Shown: positions 17,397-25,009, numbered from the stretch's first letter. The stretch is DNA of 37,131 bases from an uncultured Blautia sp. (GCA_934426285.1 CAKRYE010000020.1:1-37131), one strand, 5' to 3'. The notes: generated by a model from the letters alone, not told the origin. Translations and numbers: made by a program.

Positions 17397-18539
17397 ATGT
17401 CAAGAAAAGGAGAAAATATTTACAAACGTAAAGATGGCCGCTGGGAGGGCCGTTATATCAAAGCCAGGACTCCCCAGGGAAAAGCCGTCTACGGCTCTGT
17501 ATATGCTTCCACCTATAATGAGGTGCGCAAAAAAAGAAGTCAGGCAGTGGCAGACCTTGTTACAGATCCTTCGGTGCCGGATATAGTTCCTCTGCAGCCC
17601 CAGTCTTTTGCCAAGGTTTCCGGAGATTGGCTGGTATCCATACAGCCAAAAATCAAAGAATCTTCCTATATGAAGTATACTAATCTGCTCAATTCCTACC
17701 TGCTGCCTGAATTATCCCAGATCCTTATCTCAGAACTTACCTCCAATAAAATTCAAAAATGCTGTGACCATCTTCTCACCCAGGGCGGAGCTGCCAGAGA
17801 AGGGCTTTCCGCCAAAACCGTATCTGATATTCTGTCCCTGCTGAGAAATATTCTGCGCTTTGCCCAGGTGCAGGGTATGAGGCCGGCTGCCACAGGAAGG
17901 GAAATCGCAATCCGCCAGATTTCTCCGGATACGGTTGTACTGTCACGGTCTTCCCAGGAGATTCTGTGCAGATATCTTTATTCTCATATGAATGAGCGCA
18001 ATTTGGGAATTCTGATCTGTCTTTTTACCGGACTGCGTATTGGTGAGATCTGTGCGCTGCAGTGGGAGGATATTTCCCTGACAGAGGGTTTTATCTATGT
18101 CCATCAGACTATGCAGCGGCTTCAGACCAATGCTTCCGGGAACACCAAAACTACGGTAAGGATCTCTACTCCCAAAAGCAAGTGCTCTATACGGACCATT
18201 CCTCTGCCGGAAAGTCTGGGGCAGCTGATCTCCAGGGAATTTCCGGACAGGCAGGGGTTTGTGTTAGCCTGCGGAGAGGAGAAATATGTGGAACCCAGGG
18301 TCATGCAGAATTATTTCCGTTATGTACAGGAGCAGTGTGGTCTGGAGCCCGTAAATTTCCACGCGCTGCGCCATACCTTTGCTACCTGCTGTGTGGAGGT
18401 TGGATTTGATGTAAAAAGCTTAAGTGAGATTCTGGGACATGCCAATGTAAATATTACCATGAATCGTTATGTTCATCCTTCCATGGAATTAAAACACCAG
18501 AACATGCAGAAGCTCTCCGGCCTTTTTGCCGTCAATTAA
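17397..18539 (+). CDS. tyrosine recombinase, probable invertase of the flanking segment
   Basis: The 380-residue protein has an AP2-like N-terminal DNA-binding segment (RKGENIYKRKDGRWEGRY), a SAM-like core-binding domain and a phage-integrase catalytic domain. The catalytic set is visible: Arg in TGLRIGEICALQW, His-x-x-Arg in HALRHTFATCC, His in LGHANVNIT and Tyr in MNRYVHP. The start at 17397 has AAAGGAG seven bases upstream; the frame is open 11 codons further up but without a ribosome binding site. No excisionase, relaxase or cargo accompanies it. It is enclosed by two inverted palindromic sites and points away from loaP. This fits a self-contained DNA inversion switch better than an integrative element. 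Confidence 0.9.
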   Translation: MSRKGENIYKRKDGRWEGRYIKARTPQGKAVYGSVYASTYNEVRKKRSQAVADLVTDPSVPDIVPLQPQSFAKVSGDWLVSIQPKIKESSYMKYTNLLNSYLLPELSQILISELTSNKIQKCCDHLLTQGGAAREGLSAKTVSDILSLLRNILRFAQVQGMRPAATGREIAIRQISPDTVVLSRSSQEILCRYLYSHMNERNLGILICLFTGLRIGEICALQWEDISLTEGFIYVHQTMQRLQTNASGNTKTTVRISTPKSKCSIRTIPLPESLGQLISREFPDRQGFVLACGEEKYVEPRVMQNYFRYVQEQCGLEPVNFHALRHTFATCCVEVGFDVKSLSEILGHANVNITMNRYVHPSMELKHQNMQKLSGLFAVN

Positions 18540-18560
18540 TTTTGGTCAAAAGCCGTTAAA

Positions 18561-18605
18561 AGCCCCCGGAATTCCCTGTTTATGGGAGTCCCGGGGGCCT
18601 TTTTT
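18561..18605 (+). terminator. intrinsic terminator of the recombinase gene
   Basis: AGCCCCCGGAATTCCC and GGGAGTCCCGGGGGCCT form a long GC-rich stem, with TTTTTT at 18600-18605. It begins 22 bases after the recombinase stop and its T-run touches the right inverted site. Because it lies inside the putative invertible segment, flipping would place it between the recombinase and loaP. Confidence 0.85.
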
Positions 18606-18629
18606 CGTAGAGTAAAATACTCCACGAAT
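18604..18629. repeat. right inverted recombination site
   Basis: TTCGTAGAGTA-AAA-TACTCCACGAA is the reverse complement of the left site, with one mismatch in 26 bases. The central AAA here versus TTT on the left gives the sites direction and shows they are inverted. Confidence 0.8.
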
Positions 18630-18660
18630 TTTCAGCACATTTTGGACTATATTCTAATAA

Positions 18661-18708
18661 AAGAAACAGCAGTTTACAGGCTATCTTGTCTGTTCACTAC
18701 TGTTTCTT
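18661..18708. terminator. hairpin terminator at the end of the cyclase operon
   Basis: AAGAAACAGCAGT and ACTACTGTTTCTT pair at 12 of 13 positions. On the minus strand the hairpin is followed by TTTCTTTTATT, as expected for an intrinsic terminator downstream of the diguanylate cyclase. The plus side also has T-rich sequence, so it may act in both directions. Confidence 0.6.
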
Positions 18709-18754
18709 CTTTTGTGTATTTTTATTCAATTTTTTCTTTGGTTTGTTTCTATGT

Positions 18755-20209
18755 TCAGCTTTTCACCCGGAAGTCTCCCTTACCGTTCTGTTTCACTTCA
18801 TACAGTGCTGCGTCTGCGCTTCGGCACAGGGATACAAAGTCTTCGCCCTGGTCTGGGTAGGCGGCGCCGCCGGCGCTGACGGAAAGCTCTGCCACTTCTC
18901 CTGTGGACAGGGTAAGCGGGGTGAGCCAGCTCTGGAATTCCTCCATATAGGCATAGGTCTCCTCCTGGGTGGCACCTTTCAGACAGACTACAAATTCATC
19001 GCCTCCGTAGCGGCCCAGGATACTATCTTTCGGGAAGCATTTCTTCATAATGCGGGCACAGTGTTTCAGGCAAAGATCTCCGTTGTTGTGGCCATAGGTG
19101 TCATTGTAGATTTTGAAGTTGTCGATATCTATAAATATGAAGTAACCGGTTGCCTTTTTCTTTAGCTCCTCTTCCACTGCGTTCTGGAGGGCACGGCGGT
19201 TCAGAATTTCTGTAAGGGGATCTGTGGCAGACAGGCCCATGTAAACCTTTTTGTCCTTTTTCTCCAATAACAGGATAGACAGCATGTAGATCAGGGTAAT
19301 GGCTACCAGAATGCAGCCAAAGGTTCCTCCCAGCCAGGAAAACTGCTGGGTAATGTCGGAGATGTCTTTGTTTGCCAACTCTACGATCACGTACCAGCCT
19401 GGCATACTGGTAATGCTCCTGTAGGAGATGGTGGATTCCACACCCCGGATGGTGGCTGAGAACCTGCCGTCTGTTTTGCCGGAGCGCATGTCTCTGACCC
19501 ATTGGTTATAGGAATATCCGTCATTGTACTGAAAATATCTCTGCTGGAGCAACAGGTTGTTCCAGCTTCCCTCAAAGCTCTCAGTGCTGGAATTGCTAAT
19601 ACAAGTGACAAAATTCTCAGAGTCTGCCTTTAGCAGGTGGACACTGATCTTATCGCGCAAAAGATCGTATACACCGAACTGTCTCAAATTCTCAATTTTC
19701 ACAGAAACATAAATGGTGTGCAGCCAGGAGGAATCCGGCACAGGGACAAAGGTGGTGACGATCATGCTTCCTGTTTCGCTGGACTGGTAGGGGTCGGAGT
19801 AAAAAAACTCCTCCGCCTCCATAGCCTGTTTGTCCAGCCCTTCCTGGCGGATATCTGCAGCTGCATATTTACTTCCGTAGATCTCCCCATTCTCTCCGAT
19901 CAGACCAATGCCGCAGAATACCCTACTGTCCAGGTTTTTCTCCATGCGGGCAAGAACCTGAGACGGGGTTTTGTCTTCCATTGCCTGGGCTACCTTTACA
20001 TTGTCCCGGGCATAGTTCTGGAGATATTCCATGGAATCATTCATTTTCTCTGCATAAAGTCCGGTGATCAGTTCCAGGTGCTGGGTATTGTAGTCCCGGG
20101 CCATCCGGCTCAGCTGAAAATAAGCCAGGAGGATAATGAGCAGACAGAGACACAGATATACGGCAAGATATAGCTTTCTTTTTTTGGTGTTCTTTCTTCT
20201 ATCACTCAT
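18755..20209 (-). CDS. membrane diguanylate cyclase with extracytoplasmic sensor domain
   Basis: The protein of about 484 residues has an N-terminal membrane helix (KLYLAVYLCLCLLIILLAYF), an extracytoplasmic sensor of about 250 residues resembling a dCache domain, a second helix (GCILVAITLIYMLSILLL) and a C-terminal GGDEF domain. The active site GRYGGDEFVV is intact, so it should make c-di-GMP from two GTP. An RxxD inhibitory site is not present at the usual position before GGDEF, suggesting weak product feedback. Its start overlaps the end of the sugar-binding lipoprotein gene. ATG at 20209 is preferred because GGAG is ten bases away; an ATG at 20218 is only one base from it. The pairing suggests the lipoprotein reports a ligand to the cyclase. 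Confidence 0.9.
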   Translation of the reverse strand: MSDRRKNTKKRKLYLAVYLCLCLLIILLAYFQLSRMARDYNTQHLELITGLYAEKMNDSMEYLQNYARDNVKVAQAMEDKTPSQVLARMEKNLDSRVFCGIGLIGENGEIYGSKYAAADIRQEGLDKQAMEAEEFFYSDPYQSSETGSMIVTTFVPVPDSSWLHTIYVSVKIENLRQFGVYDLLRDKISVHLLKADSENFVTCISNSSTESFEGSWNNLLLQQRYFQYNDGYSYNQWVRDMRSGKTDGRFSATIRGVESTISYRSITSMPGWYVIVELANKDISDITQQFSWLGGTFGCILVAITLIYMLSILLLEKKDKKVYMGLSATDPLTEILNRRALQNAVEEELKKKATGYFIFIDIDNFKIYNDTYGHNNGDLCLKHCARIMKKCFPKDSILGRYGGDEFVVCLKGATQEETYAYMEEFQSWLTPLTLSTGEVAELSVSAGGAAYPDQGEDFVSLCRSADAALYEVKQNGKGDFRVKS

Positions 20210-21329
20210 TCTGCTCATTCTCCAAAAGATAATCTCTGTCCACCAGCAGCACTCCGGTATCTATATATTTTTGTTCCACCTTTTCTCCCCGGATCTGCCG
20301 GTCCAGGGAAAGCATTCCCTTATATGCCATCTGGTCCTGTTTCTGCAGAAGGGTGATTCCATGATAATCGGGATCCCGGATCAGACTGGCAGTCTCCTCT
20401 GCCAGATCAAAGCCTGCCATTACAATATCTTTTCTGGCTGCTCTCATCAGGACTGCTGCAATGCCTTTGGTGGAGGTGTTGTTACAGCCATACAGCCCCT
20501 TGATATGACTGTTATTTCTAAGAAGCTCTGACACATTTGCCTGGGCATTCTCCATATCGCCTCCATTCAGGCGGATATCCTGGTTGATCGTCCATTTCTC
20601 AGGTGCATAGTTTGCCCAGTATTCTAGGAAACCTGAGACACGGTTGACCATGGCCTGGGAGGAGTCGGAGGACAGAAGAATTCCTACCTCCAGAGGATCC
20701 TGGTCTGTGTTTCCCTGCTCTGAAAGCATGGCCAGCATTTCTCTGGCTGCTATCTGGCCTGCTTCCATATTTCCGGTCATGTAGCAGGTGTCGTAGGCAT
20801 CACTGTTAATAGAGGAATCGATGAGCACCAGGGAAATATTCTGGTTTTTGATCTCCTGGCAGCTTTCCACCAGAGTATTAGAGTTGGCAGGTGCCAGAAG
20901 GATTCCGTCCGCCCCCTGCTGTTTGGCCTCTTCTATGAGGGAGATTTGTCCGGACACATCTGTCTCATTGTCAATGCCGCCCAGATATACAGCCTCATCT
21001 ATCTGTTCTGCTGCCTCTGTGACTCCCTGAATCACCTTTTTCCAGTAGTCACCGTGGTAATTTTTCAGAATCACGTATATTTTCTCCTGGCTGCCCTCAT
21101 TGGCGATGCAGGTGTAGTCAACCACTGCGGATTCATCGGTGCCTGCAACTGTCTGGGTCGCGGTATCCTGTCCTGAATTGCCGGGCATGCCGGGCAGTGC
21201 GCAGCCGCTCAGTATTACCATTCCTGCAAACAGTCCTGCAGCCACAGGCAGAAATGCCTTTTTTATTCTTCGATTGTATATCTTTTGATTCTGTATTCTT
21301 TGGTTTTGTTTCCATTGTTTCTGGTCCAT
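20202..21329 (-). CDS. sugar-binding lipoprotein, periplasmic-binding-protein type 1 family
   Basis: The 375-residue product begins MDQKQWKQ and has a basic region, a hydrophobic segment and the lipobox VILSGCALPG, so it should be lipid-anchored outside the membrane. The mature part is a ribose/galactose-type binding protein (IYVILKNYHGDYWKKVIQGV, GADGILLAPANSNTLV, SLVLIDSSINSDAYDTCYMTG). GGAG lies eight bases before the ATG at 21329; the frame is open for 26 more codons without a better start. No ABC transporter ATPase or permease gene is adjacent. The partner is the overlapping diguanylate cyclase, so a sensing rather than uptake role is inferred. Confidence 0.85.
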   Translation of the reverse strand: MDQKQWKQNQRIQNQKIYNRRIKKAFLPVAAGLFAGMVILSGCALPGMPGNSGQDTATQTVAGTDESAVVDYTCIANEGSQEKIYVILKNYHGDYWKKVIQGVTEAAEQIDEAVYLGGIDNETDVSGQISLIEEAKQQGADGILLAPANSNTLVESCQEIKNQNISLVLIDSSINSDAYDTCYMTGNMEAGQIAAREMLAMLSEQGNTDQDPLEVGILLSSDSSQAMVNRVSGFLEYWANYAPEKWTINQDIRLNGGDMENAQANVSELLRNNSHIKGLYGCNNTSTKGIAAVLMRAARKDIVMAGFDLAEETASLIRDPDYHGITLLQKQDQMAYKGMLSLDRQIRGEKVEQKYIDTGVLLVDRDYLLENEQNE

Positions 21330-21378
21330 ATAGGGTCTCCAACATATGATTGTACTGTTTTTACATCCTTTAGTATAA

Positions 21379-21407
21379 AGTATAAGCGCAAAATCACAGC
21401 CTTGCAA
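21379..21407 (-). promoter_or_regulatory. promoter of the sugar-binding protein/cyclase operon
   Basis: On the minus strand TTGCAA (21402-21407), a 17-base spacer and TATACT (21379-21384) lie about 50 bases before the lipoprotein start codon. This is close to the sigma-A consensus. Confidence 0.65.
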
Positions 21408-21456
21408 GTGTATATATTTTCTTTTGTGGGTATTATTTTTTTATGGATATTTCGGA

Positions 21457-21505
21457 TCAAGCGAATATTCGCAATTGAAGCAAGGGACTTACTTGATTCG
21501 GTTAA
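21457..21505 (-). repeat. interspersed GAATCAAGTAAGTC repeat, copy A
   Basis: Read on the minus strand, TTTAACCGAATCAAGTAAGT, then CCCTTGCTTCAATTGCGAATATTCGCTTGA, matches the plus-strand copies at 25048-25086 and 25263-25312 with few differences. It contains the palindrome GCGAATATTCGC. It is inverted relative to the other copies and lies about 3.8 kb from them. The function is unknown. Confidence 0.7.
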
Positions 21506-21567
21506 AAAACCTCCCGGACGGAAAGCAGCGGTTTGGGGGCTGCTGTTTTCCGTTCGGAAGGTTTTTC
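21504..21567. terminator. strong, possibly bidirectional intrinsic terminator
   Basis: AAAAAACCTCCCGGACGGAA and AAGCAGC pair with GCTGCTG and TTTTCCGTTCGGAAGGTTTTT to make a long stem with T-runs on both strands. It would end minus-strand transcription of the amylase unit and shield the sugar-binding protein operon. Confidence 0.75.
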
Positions 21568-21583
21568 TGTCTTCTATGCGATC

Positions 21584-21748
21584 CTAGTACATCGTTTCGT
21601 AAATAACTATACCAATCGCGTAGGATGCGGATTCGAGTGTGCAGGTCTAAAAACGCAGGCGTAGCGGGCTACGCTGAGGCTTTTAGACCTGTGCAATCGG
21701 ATTCGCAGACAAGTGAGTGGTATAGTTATTTCGAAAACGATGTACTAG
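21584..21748. repeat. 165-base near-perfect hairpin element (MITE-like)
   Basis: The outer 31-base arms (21584-21614 and 21718-21748) match at 28 positions and begin CTAGTACATCGTTT. A second nested pairing (GCAGGTCTAAAA with TTTTAGACCTGTGC, then GCGTAGC with GCTACGC) closes nearly the whole element onto a tiny loop. It appears inserted in a small frame downstream of the amylase gene. The symmetry and CTAG ends suggest a non-autonomous mobile repeat, but a structured RNA cannot be excluded. Confidence 0.7.
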
Positions 21749-21821
21749 CCTGTATTTCTGCGATCTGCTTCTGCATGTCGCTGTACATCTGTAAAAGCAC
21801 GGAAGTCTTATCTGATTCCAT
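21726..21821 (-). pseudogene. small ORF probably truncated by the hairpin element
   Basis: Five bases after the amylase stop, ATG begins MESDKTSVLLQMYSDMQKQI and then AEIQ. After that the frame enters the hairpin element and ends ASTSFSK at a stop within its arm. If the element (21584-21748) is removed, the frame continues from AEIQ into DRIEDRKTFRTENSS, in keeping with insertion into a coiled-coil-like small protein. No clear ribosome binding site is present, and the original gene is unidentified. Confidence 0.4.
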
Positions 21822-21826
21822 TTTGC

Positions 21827-23548
21827 TTACCGGAAGCTCTTCAGCCAGTTGACCAGGGAATCGTGCCAGATGTTGTCTGCCACTGTTTTTCTCATCTGGT
21901 CGGTAACAGGACCATTGTTAGCCATTTTTCCCAGGATTGCTGTTTGAAGTTCCTCCACAGTCATTTCTTCCGGGGATTTATTGGAAACTGTTTTTACAGG
22001 TTCATTGGGAGCTTCCTGGAAATTTTCTGTATCGTTACTTTCTGAAGATGTATTCTCAGGTTGTACTTCTGCAGTCTCACAGGTACATGCAGTTTCTGCC
22101 GCATTCTCCTGTGCGATGTCGGAATCAGAAGCTATCTCTGTTGTCTCAAAAGCAGTCTGACCTTCAGGTTTTTCTTCCTCTGCCTGCACTTCCACCGGCT
22201 TATATTCTGCAGCTGCATTTACAGGTACCCAGATTTCTCCGAAATTGCCGTGGACTGTTACATTGATCCGTCCATCCTGCACTTTGGCATGCTGTCCTGT
22301 AAGTGCGCCTATATATTCGGAAGTATTTCCGGCAGGTACATTCATGGAGGCATCATTGTCATCATTATTTACAGTGACGATTACAGAAACACCATCCAGG
22401 TCTCTGGCAAAGGCATACTGACGGTTGGTAAGCTGAAGCTCTGTGTAGCTGCCATAGCTTAATGCCGGTGTCTGCTGTCTGATTTTTCCAAGAGCAGCGA
22501 TCAGTGCAGTACAGGGATTCTTCTCCACTGCATCTGCATAATCTGCCAGGTTCAGTGCCGGACGCAGGCTGGCATCGGAAAACTGCTCCTTGCGGCCGTC
22601 AATGGCAAATTCTGATCCATAATAAATGCTGGGGATTCCCGGCAGTGTATACAGAAGGATATGCACCGGAGCAAAATGTGCTTTGTTTGTCAGCTTTGTG
22701 TGGATTCTCTCTACATCATGGTTATCTACAAAATTGTAGAGATCCAGGTTTCCCATATTAAGCAGATATTTCACTGTATGGGCAATTTCAAAATAGTTGT
22801 GGTCATTGTGTCCGCTGTACAAAGCCTTGTGCAGGGCATAGTTGGTCACGCTGTGCAAGGTTTCCCCATTGACCCAACGGCTGTAGTCCCCGTGGATCAC
22901 CTCTCCCATAAGCCAGAAATCTGCTTTGACCTCAGAGGCTGTCCTGCGCAGTGCTTTCATAAAATCAAAGTCCAGTACATCTGCTGCATCCAGACGGATT
23001 CCGTCCACATCAAACTCAGATACCCAGAAACGGACTACATCACAGATATAGTTCTGTACCTCCGGATTTCTCTGGTTTAATTTTGCCAGAAGGTTGTACC
23101 CTCCCCAGTTCTCATAGGAAAATCCATCATTATATTCCGTATTTCCGCAGAAGTTCACATTGCAGTACCAGTTCACATATCTGGAATTCTCTCTGTTCTG
23201 CTGTATATCTTTGAATGCAAAGAAATCACGTCCTGTATGATTGAACACACCGTCAAAGATCACCCGGATTCCCTTCTCATGACAGGCAGCCACAAAATTC
23301 TTCAGATCTTCATTGGTTCCCAGTCTGGAATCCAGTTTCCTGTAATCAGTAGTCTCATAGCCATGTCCCACACTCTCAAATAAAGGACCGATGTAGAGTG
23401 CCGTGCATCCGATTTCCTTAATATGGTCGATCCAGGGAAGTAAGGTATTCAGTCGATGGACAGGAGTGCCATAGTCGTTCTCCTTGGGCGCTCCGGTCAG
23501 TCCCAGTGGATAAATATGATAAAAAATTGCCTCGTTATACCAGCTCAT
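21827..23548 (-). CDS. intracellular alpha-amylase family protein (GH13) with acidic C-terminal extension
   Basis: The first 430 or so of 573 residues form a GH13 barrel. The conserved regions are visible: DGVFNHTG, DVDGIRLDAADVL with the nucleophile Asp, FWLMGEVIHGD with the acid/base Glu, and FVDNHDVERI with the transition-state Asp. There is no signal peptide, so it likely hydrolyses maltodextrins or cyclodextrins in the cytoplasm. After a small beta domain the C-terminal 130 or so residues are a low-complexity Glu/Thr-rich linker ending in a short conserved-looking helical segment (MTVEELQTAILGKMANNGPV, ending WLKSFR). That tail is unusual for the family. AGAGGTG precedes the ATG. Confidence 0.9.
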   Translation of the reverse strand: MSWYNEAIFYHIYPLGLTGAPKENDYGTPVHRLNTLLPWIDHIKEIGCTALYIGPLFESVGHGYETTDYRKLDSRLGTNEDLKNFVAACHEKGIRVIFDGVFNHTGRDFFAFKDIQQNRENSRYVNWYCNVNFCGNTEYNDGFSYENWGGYNLLAKLNQRNPEVQNYICDVVRFWVSEFDVDGIRLDAADVLDFDFMKALRRTASEVKADFWLMGEVIHGDYSRWVNGETLHSVTNYALHKALYSGHNDHNYFEIAHTVKYLLNMGNLDLYNFVDNHDVERIHTKLTNKAHFAPVHILLYTLPGIPSIYYGSEFAIDGRKEQFSDASLRPALNLADYADAVEKNPCTALIAALGKIRQQTPALSYGSYTELQLTNRQYAFARDLDGVSVIVTVNNDDNDASMNVPAGNTSEYIGALTGQHAKVQDGRINVTVHGNFGEIWVPVNAAAEYKPVEVQAEEEKPEGQTAFETTEIASDSDIAQENAAETACTCETAEVQPENTSSESNDTENFQEAPNEPVKTVSNKSPEEMTVEELQTAILGKMANNGPVTDQMRKTVADNIWHDSLVNWLKSFR

Positions 23549-23762
23549 ATATTTTACACCTCTGTTTTTATATTTGCGATGATCCCGGACAGTTCAAGAA
23601 TGCCTGTCAGACAGTAACGCATCTGTCATTTATAATAGCAGATTATCTGCCAAAATTCTACCCTAAATAATTTTGTATTACCGGGAATGGAGCAAGTGGT
23701 ATGAGCAGTATTGCTTATTCCTATTACTCAATATTTCAGGAATACACAAATTTCTCTGGTCG

Positions 23763-23771
23763 TGCTATAAT
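23763..23771 (+). promoter_or_regulatory. extended -10 promoter upstream of the acidic protein gene
   Basis: TGCTATAAT is an extended -10 element with a perfect TATAAT (23766-23771); no good -35 is visible. Transcription would begin near 23778, so the 144-base palindromic element that follows would be in the 5' untranslated region. The rest of the gap 23549-23760 shows nothing further. Confidence 0.55.
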
Positions 23772-23786
23772 AGTGGGGAAGGTTTA

Positions 23787-23930
23787 AGTTACTGTTCACT
23801 CCGTTCACAGTAACTTAGCCAAAATTCATTCCATATTGCCTGTGGCAATGGAATTTTGGCTTGTATGTCTCGGGATTTTGGCATATTCATGCCAAAACAC
23901 CTCGCGGGATAGTGGTGTGTGAACAGTAAC
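23787..23930. mobile_element. 144-base MITE-like palindromic element with 7-base direct repeats
   Basis: The ends are GTTACTGTTCAC (23788-23799) and GTGAACAGTAAC (23919-23930), perfect inverted repeats. The direct repeat AGGTTTA flanks it at 23780-23786 and 23931-23937, as a target-site duplication would. Inside are further hairpins: GCCAAAATTCATTCCATATT with its partner GGAATTTTGGC, and TTTTGGCATATTCATGCCAAAA. It has no coding capacity and would be a non-autonomous element mobilised in trans. Confidence 0.7.
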
Positions 23931-23954
23931 AGGTTTACTTTGGAGGAATTGATT

Positions 23955-24497
23955 ATGAGACATATAGATGAATTGCAGATTGCAGGCACAGCCATTCTGC
24001 TGTGTGCAGCCATGTTTGGAGTTTCGGCAGTTGCGCCAAAGGACAGTAAAGTGTCCAAGGGTGTCACCACCTTTACAGAAGCTCCGGAAACAGCTGCCGA
24101 GGCGGAAGCACAGGCCCAGGCTGAGGCCGAAGAAAACGGCTTTCCTATTTATACCCAGGAAAGCAATTATGATGATTCCGGCAGCACTGACTGGGATTAT
24201 GACAGCGGATCCTACGAGGAAGATCAAGGAAATAATAATGATAACCAGGATAGTTCCGGAGATAGTTCTACAGATGGCTCCGGAGATGGTTCTGCAGACC
24301 AGGATTCTTCCGGTAACGGAGATGGTTCTGACAGCAGTGACAGTTCTGATAGCAGCGATAATTCTGATACTACAGATAATACCGGTGACGGGGATCAGAT
24401 TGATTACCCGGATGAGTCCACAAATACCTCAGGGGATGACACCTCTGATGATTTCTCCTACCAGGATACTACCCCTTCTGATCCGGGTCAGGAATAA
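23955..24497 (+). CDS. small secreted or membrane-anchored Ser/Asp-rich acidic protein
   Basis: The 180-residue product has an N-terminal hydrophobic helix (IAGTAILLCAAMFGVSAVAP), then an Ala/Glu segment (ETAAEAEAQAQAEAEENG), then about 110 residues dominated by Ser, Asp, Gly and Asn (DGSDSSDSSDSSDNSD). It has no recognisable domain. The composition recalls SD-repeat stalks of surface proteins, but there is no LPxTG anchor. The start at 23955 has GGAGG eight bases upstream; the frame also runs through the MITE end but without a better start. Function unknown. Confidence 0.7.
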   Translation: MRHIDELQIAGTAILLCAAMFGVSAVAPKDSKVSKGVTTFTEAPETAAEAEAQAQAEAEENGFPIYTQESNYDDSGSTDWDYDSGSYEEDQGNNNDNQDSSGDSSTDGSGDGSADQDSSGNGDGSDSSDSSDSSDNSDTTDNTGDGDQIDYPDESTNTSGDDTSDDFSYQDTTPSDPGQE

Positions 24498-24529
24498 ACT
24501 TCTGATATATGTCCGTCAGGGGATTCTGG

Positions 24530-25009
24530 TCAGAATCCCTCCTGGCGACGCACTTTCCACAGGTTGGCCCGCTTTTTCGCTGCTTCAAATTCGATCTGCT
24601 GGGTAACTCCCTCAATGATCAGTCCCGGTACTTCTACCGGATGTTGTTTCTCATCTGTACCTACCATAGTGAAATATGCACGGTTGATCATGGTACGGGT
24701 TCCGCCCAGATCCTCTTTATAAGTATCAATCCGCACTTCCATGGAGGATCGTCCTACATGTGTGAGCCGTCCGATCAGTACGATGGTATCATTTACCTGG
24801 GCTCCGGCTTTGAAATACATATTATCTACCGCTACTGTCACTACGTTCATCTCTGCGTGACGTTTGGCTACAATACCTGCAGTCTCATCGATCCAAGCCA
24901 GCAGCTGTCCACCGAAAAGGTAGCCTGCTGCATTGAGACATTTTGGCATAAGTAAGTGGGATTGTTCGGTCAACGAGTCCTCAACCCGTTTCATTTTACG
25001 TTCTGACAT
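24530..25009 (-). CDS. acyl-CoA thioesterase (hotdog fold, YciA/BFIT-like)
   Basis: The 159-residue protein has the hotdog thioesterase signature: LNAAGYLFGGQLLAWIDETAG (the Asp lies on the central helix), then TVAVDNMYFKAGAQVNDTI and VGRSSMEVRIDTYKED. It should hydrolyse acyl-CoA esters in the cytoplasm. The chosen ATG at 25009 has AAAGGAG upstream with a rather long 14-base spacer. The frame extends another 28 codons into an interspersed repeat (25048-25086) and that part is not considered coding. It converges on the acidic protein gene, with 32 bases between the stops. Confidence 0.88.
   Translation of the reverse strand: MSERKMKRVEDSLTEQSHLLMPKCLNAAGYLFGGQLLAWIDETAGIVAKRHAEMNVVTVAVDNMYFKAGAQVNDTIVLIGRLTHVGRSSMEVRIDTYKEDLGGTRTMINRAYFTMVGTDEKQHPVEVPGLIIEGVTQQIEFEAAKKRANLWKVRRQEGF

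Larger units (their letters stand above)
17076..18629. mobile_element. putative invertible promoter cassette (inverton) with its own recombinase
   Basis: The segment of about 1.5 kb is bounded by inverted 26-base sites. It contains a tyrosine recombinase gene with its terminator and a strong outward promoter toward loaP. This is the organisation of a phase-variation switch. The present orientation has the promoter facing the capsule operon (ON). Inversion itself is inferred and was not seen. Confidence 0.7.

Noticed and set aside
17397..18539. Recombinase as integrase of a prophage or integrative element
   Set aside because: There are no phage, conjugation or cargo genes, and the flanking sites are inverted and directly abut the gene. 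An inversion switch explains the layout better.
23789..24227. Two minus-strand frames of 93 and 133 residues overlapping the MITE-like element and acidic gene
   Set aside because: They run through palindromic repeat DNA and oppose a gene with a clear ribosome binding site.
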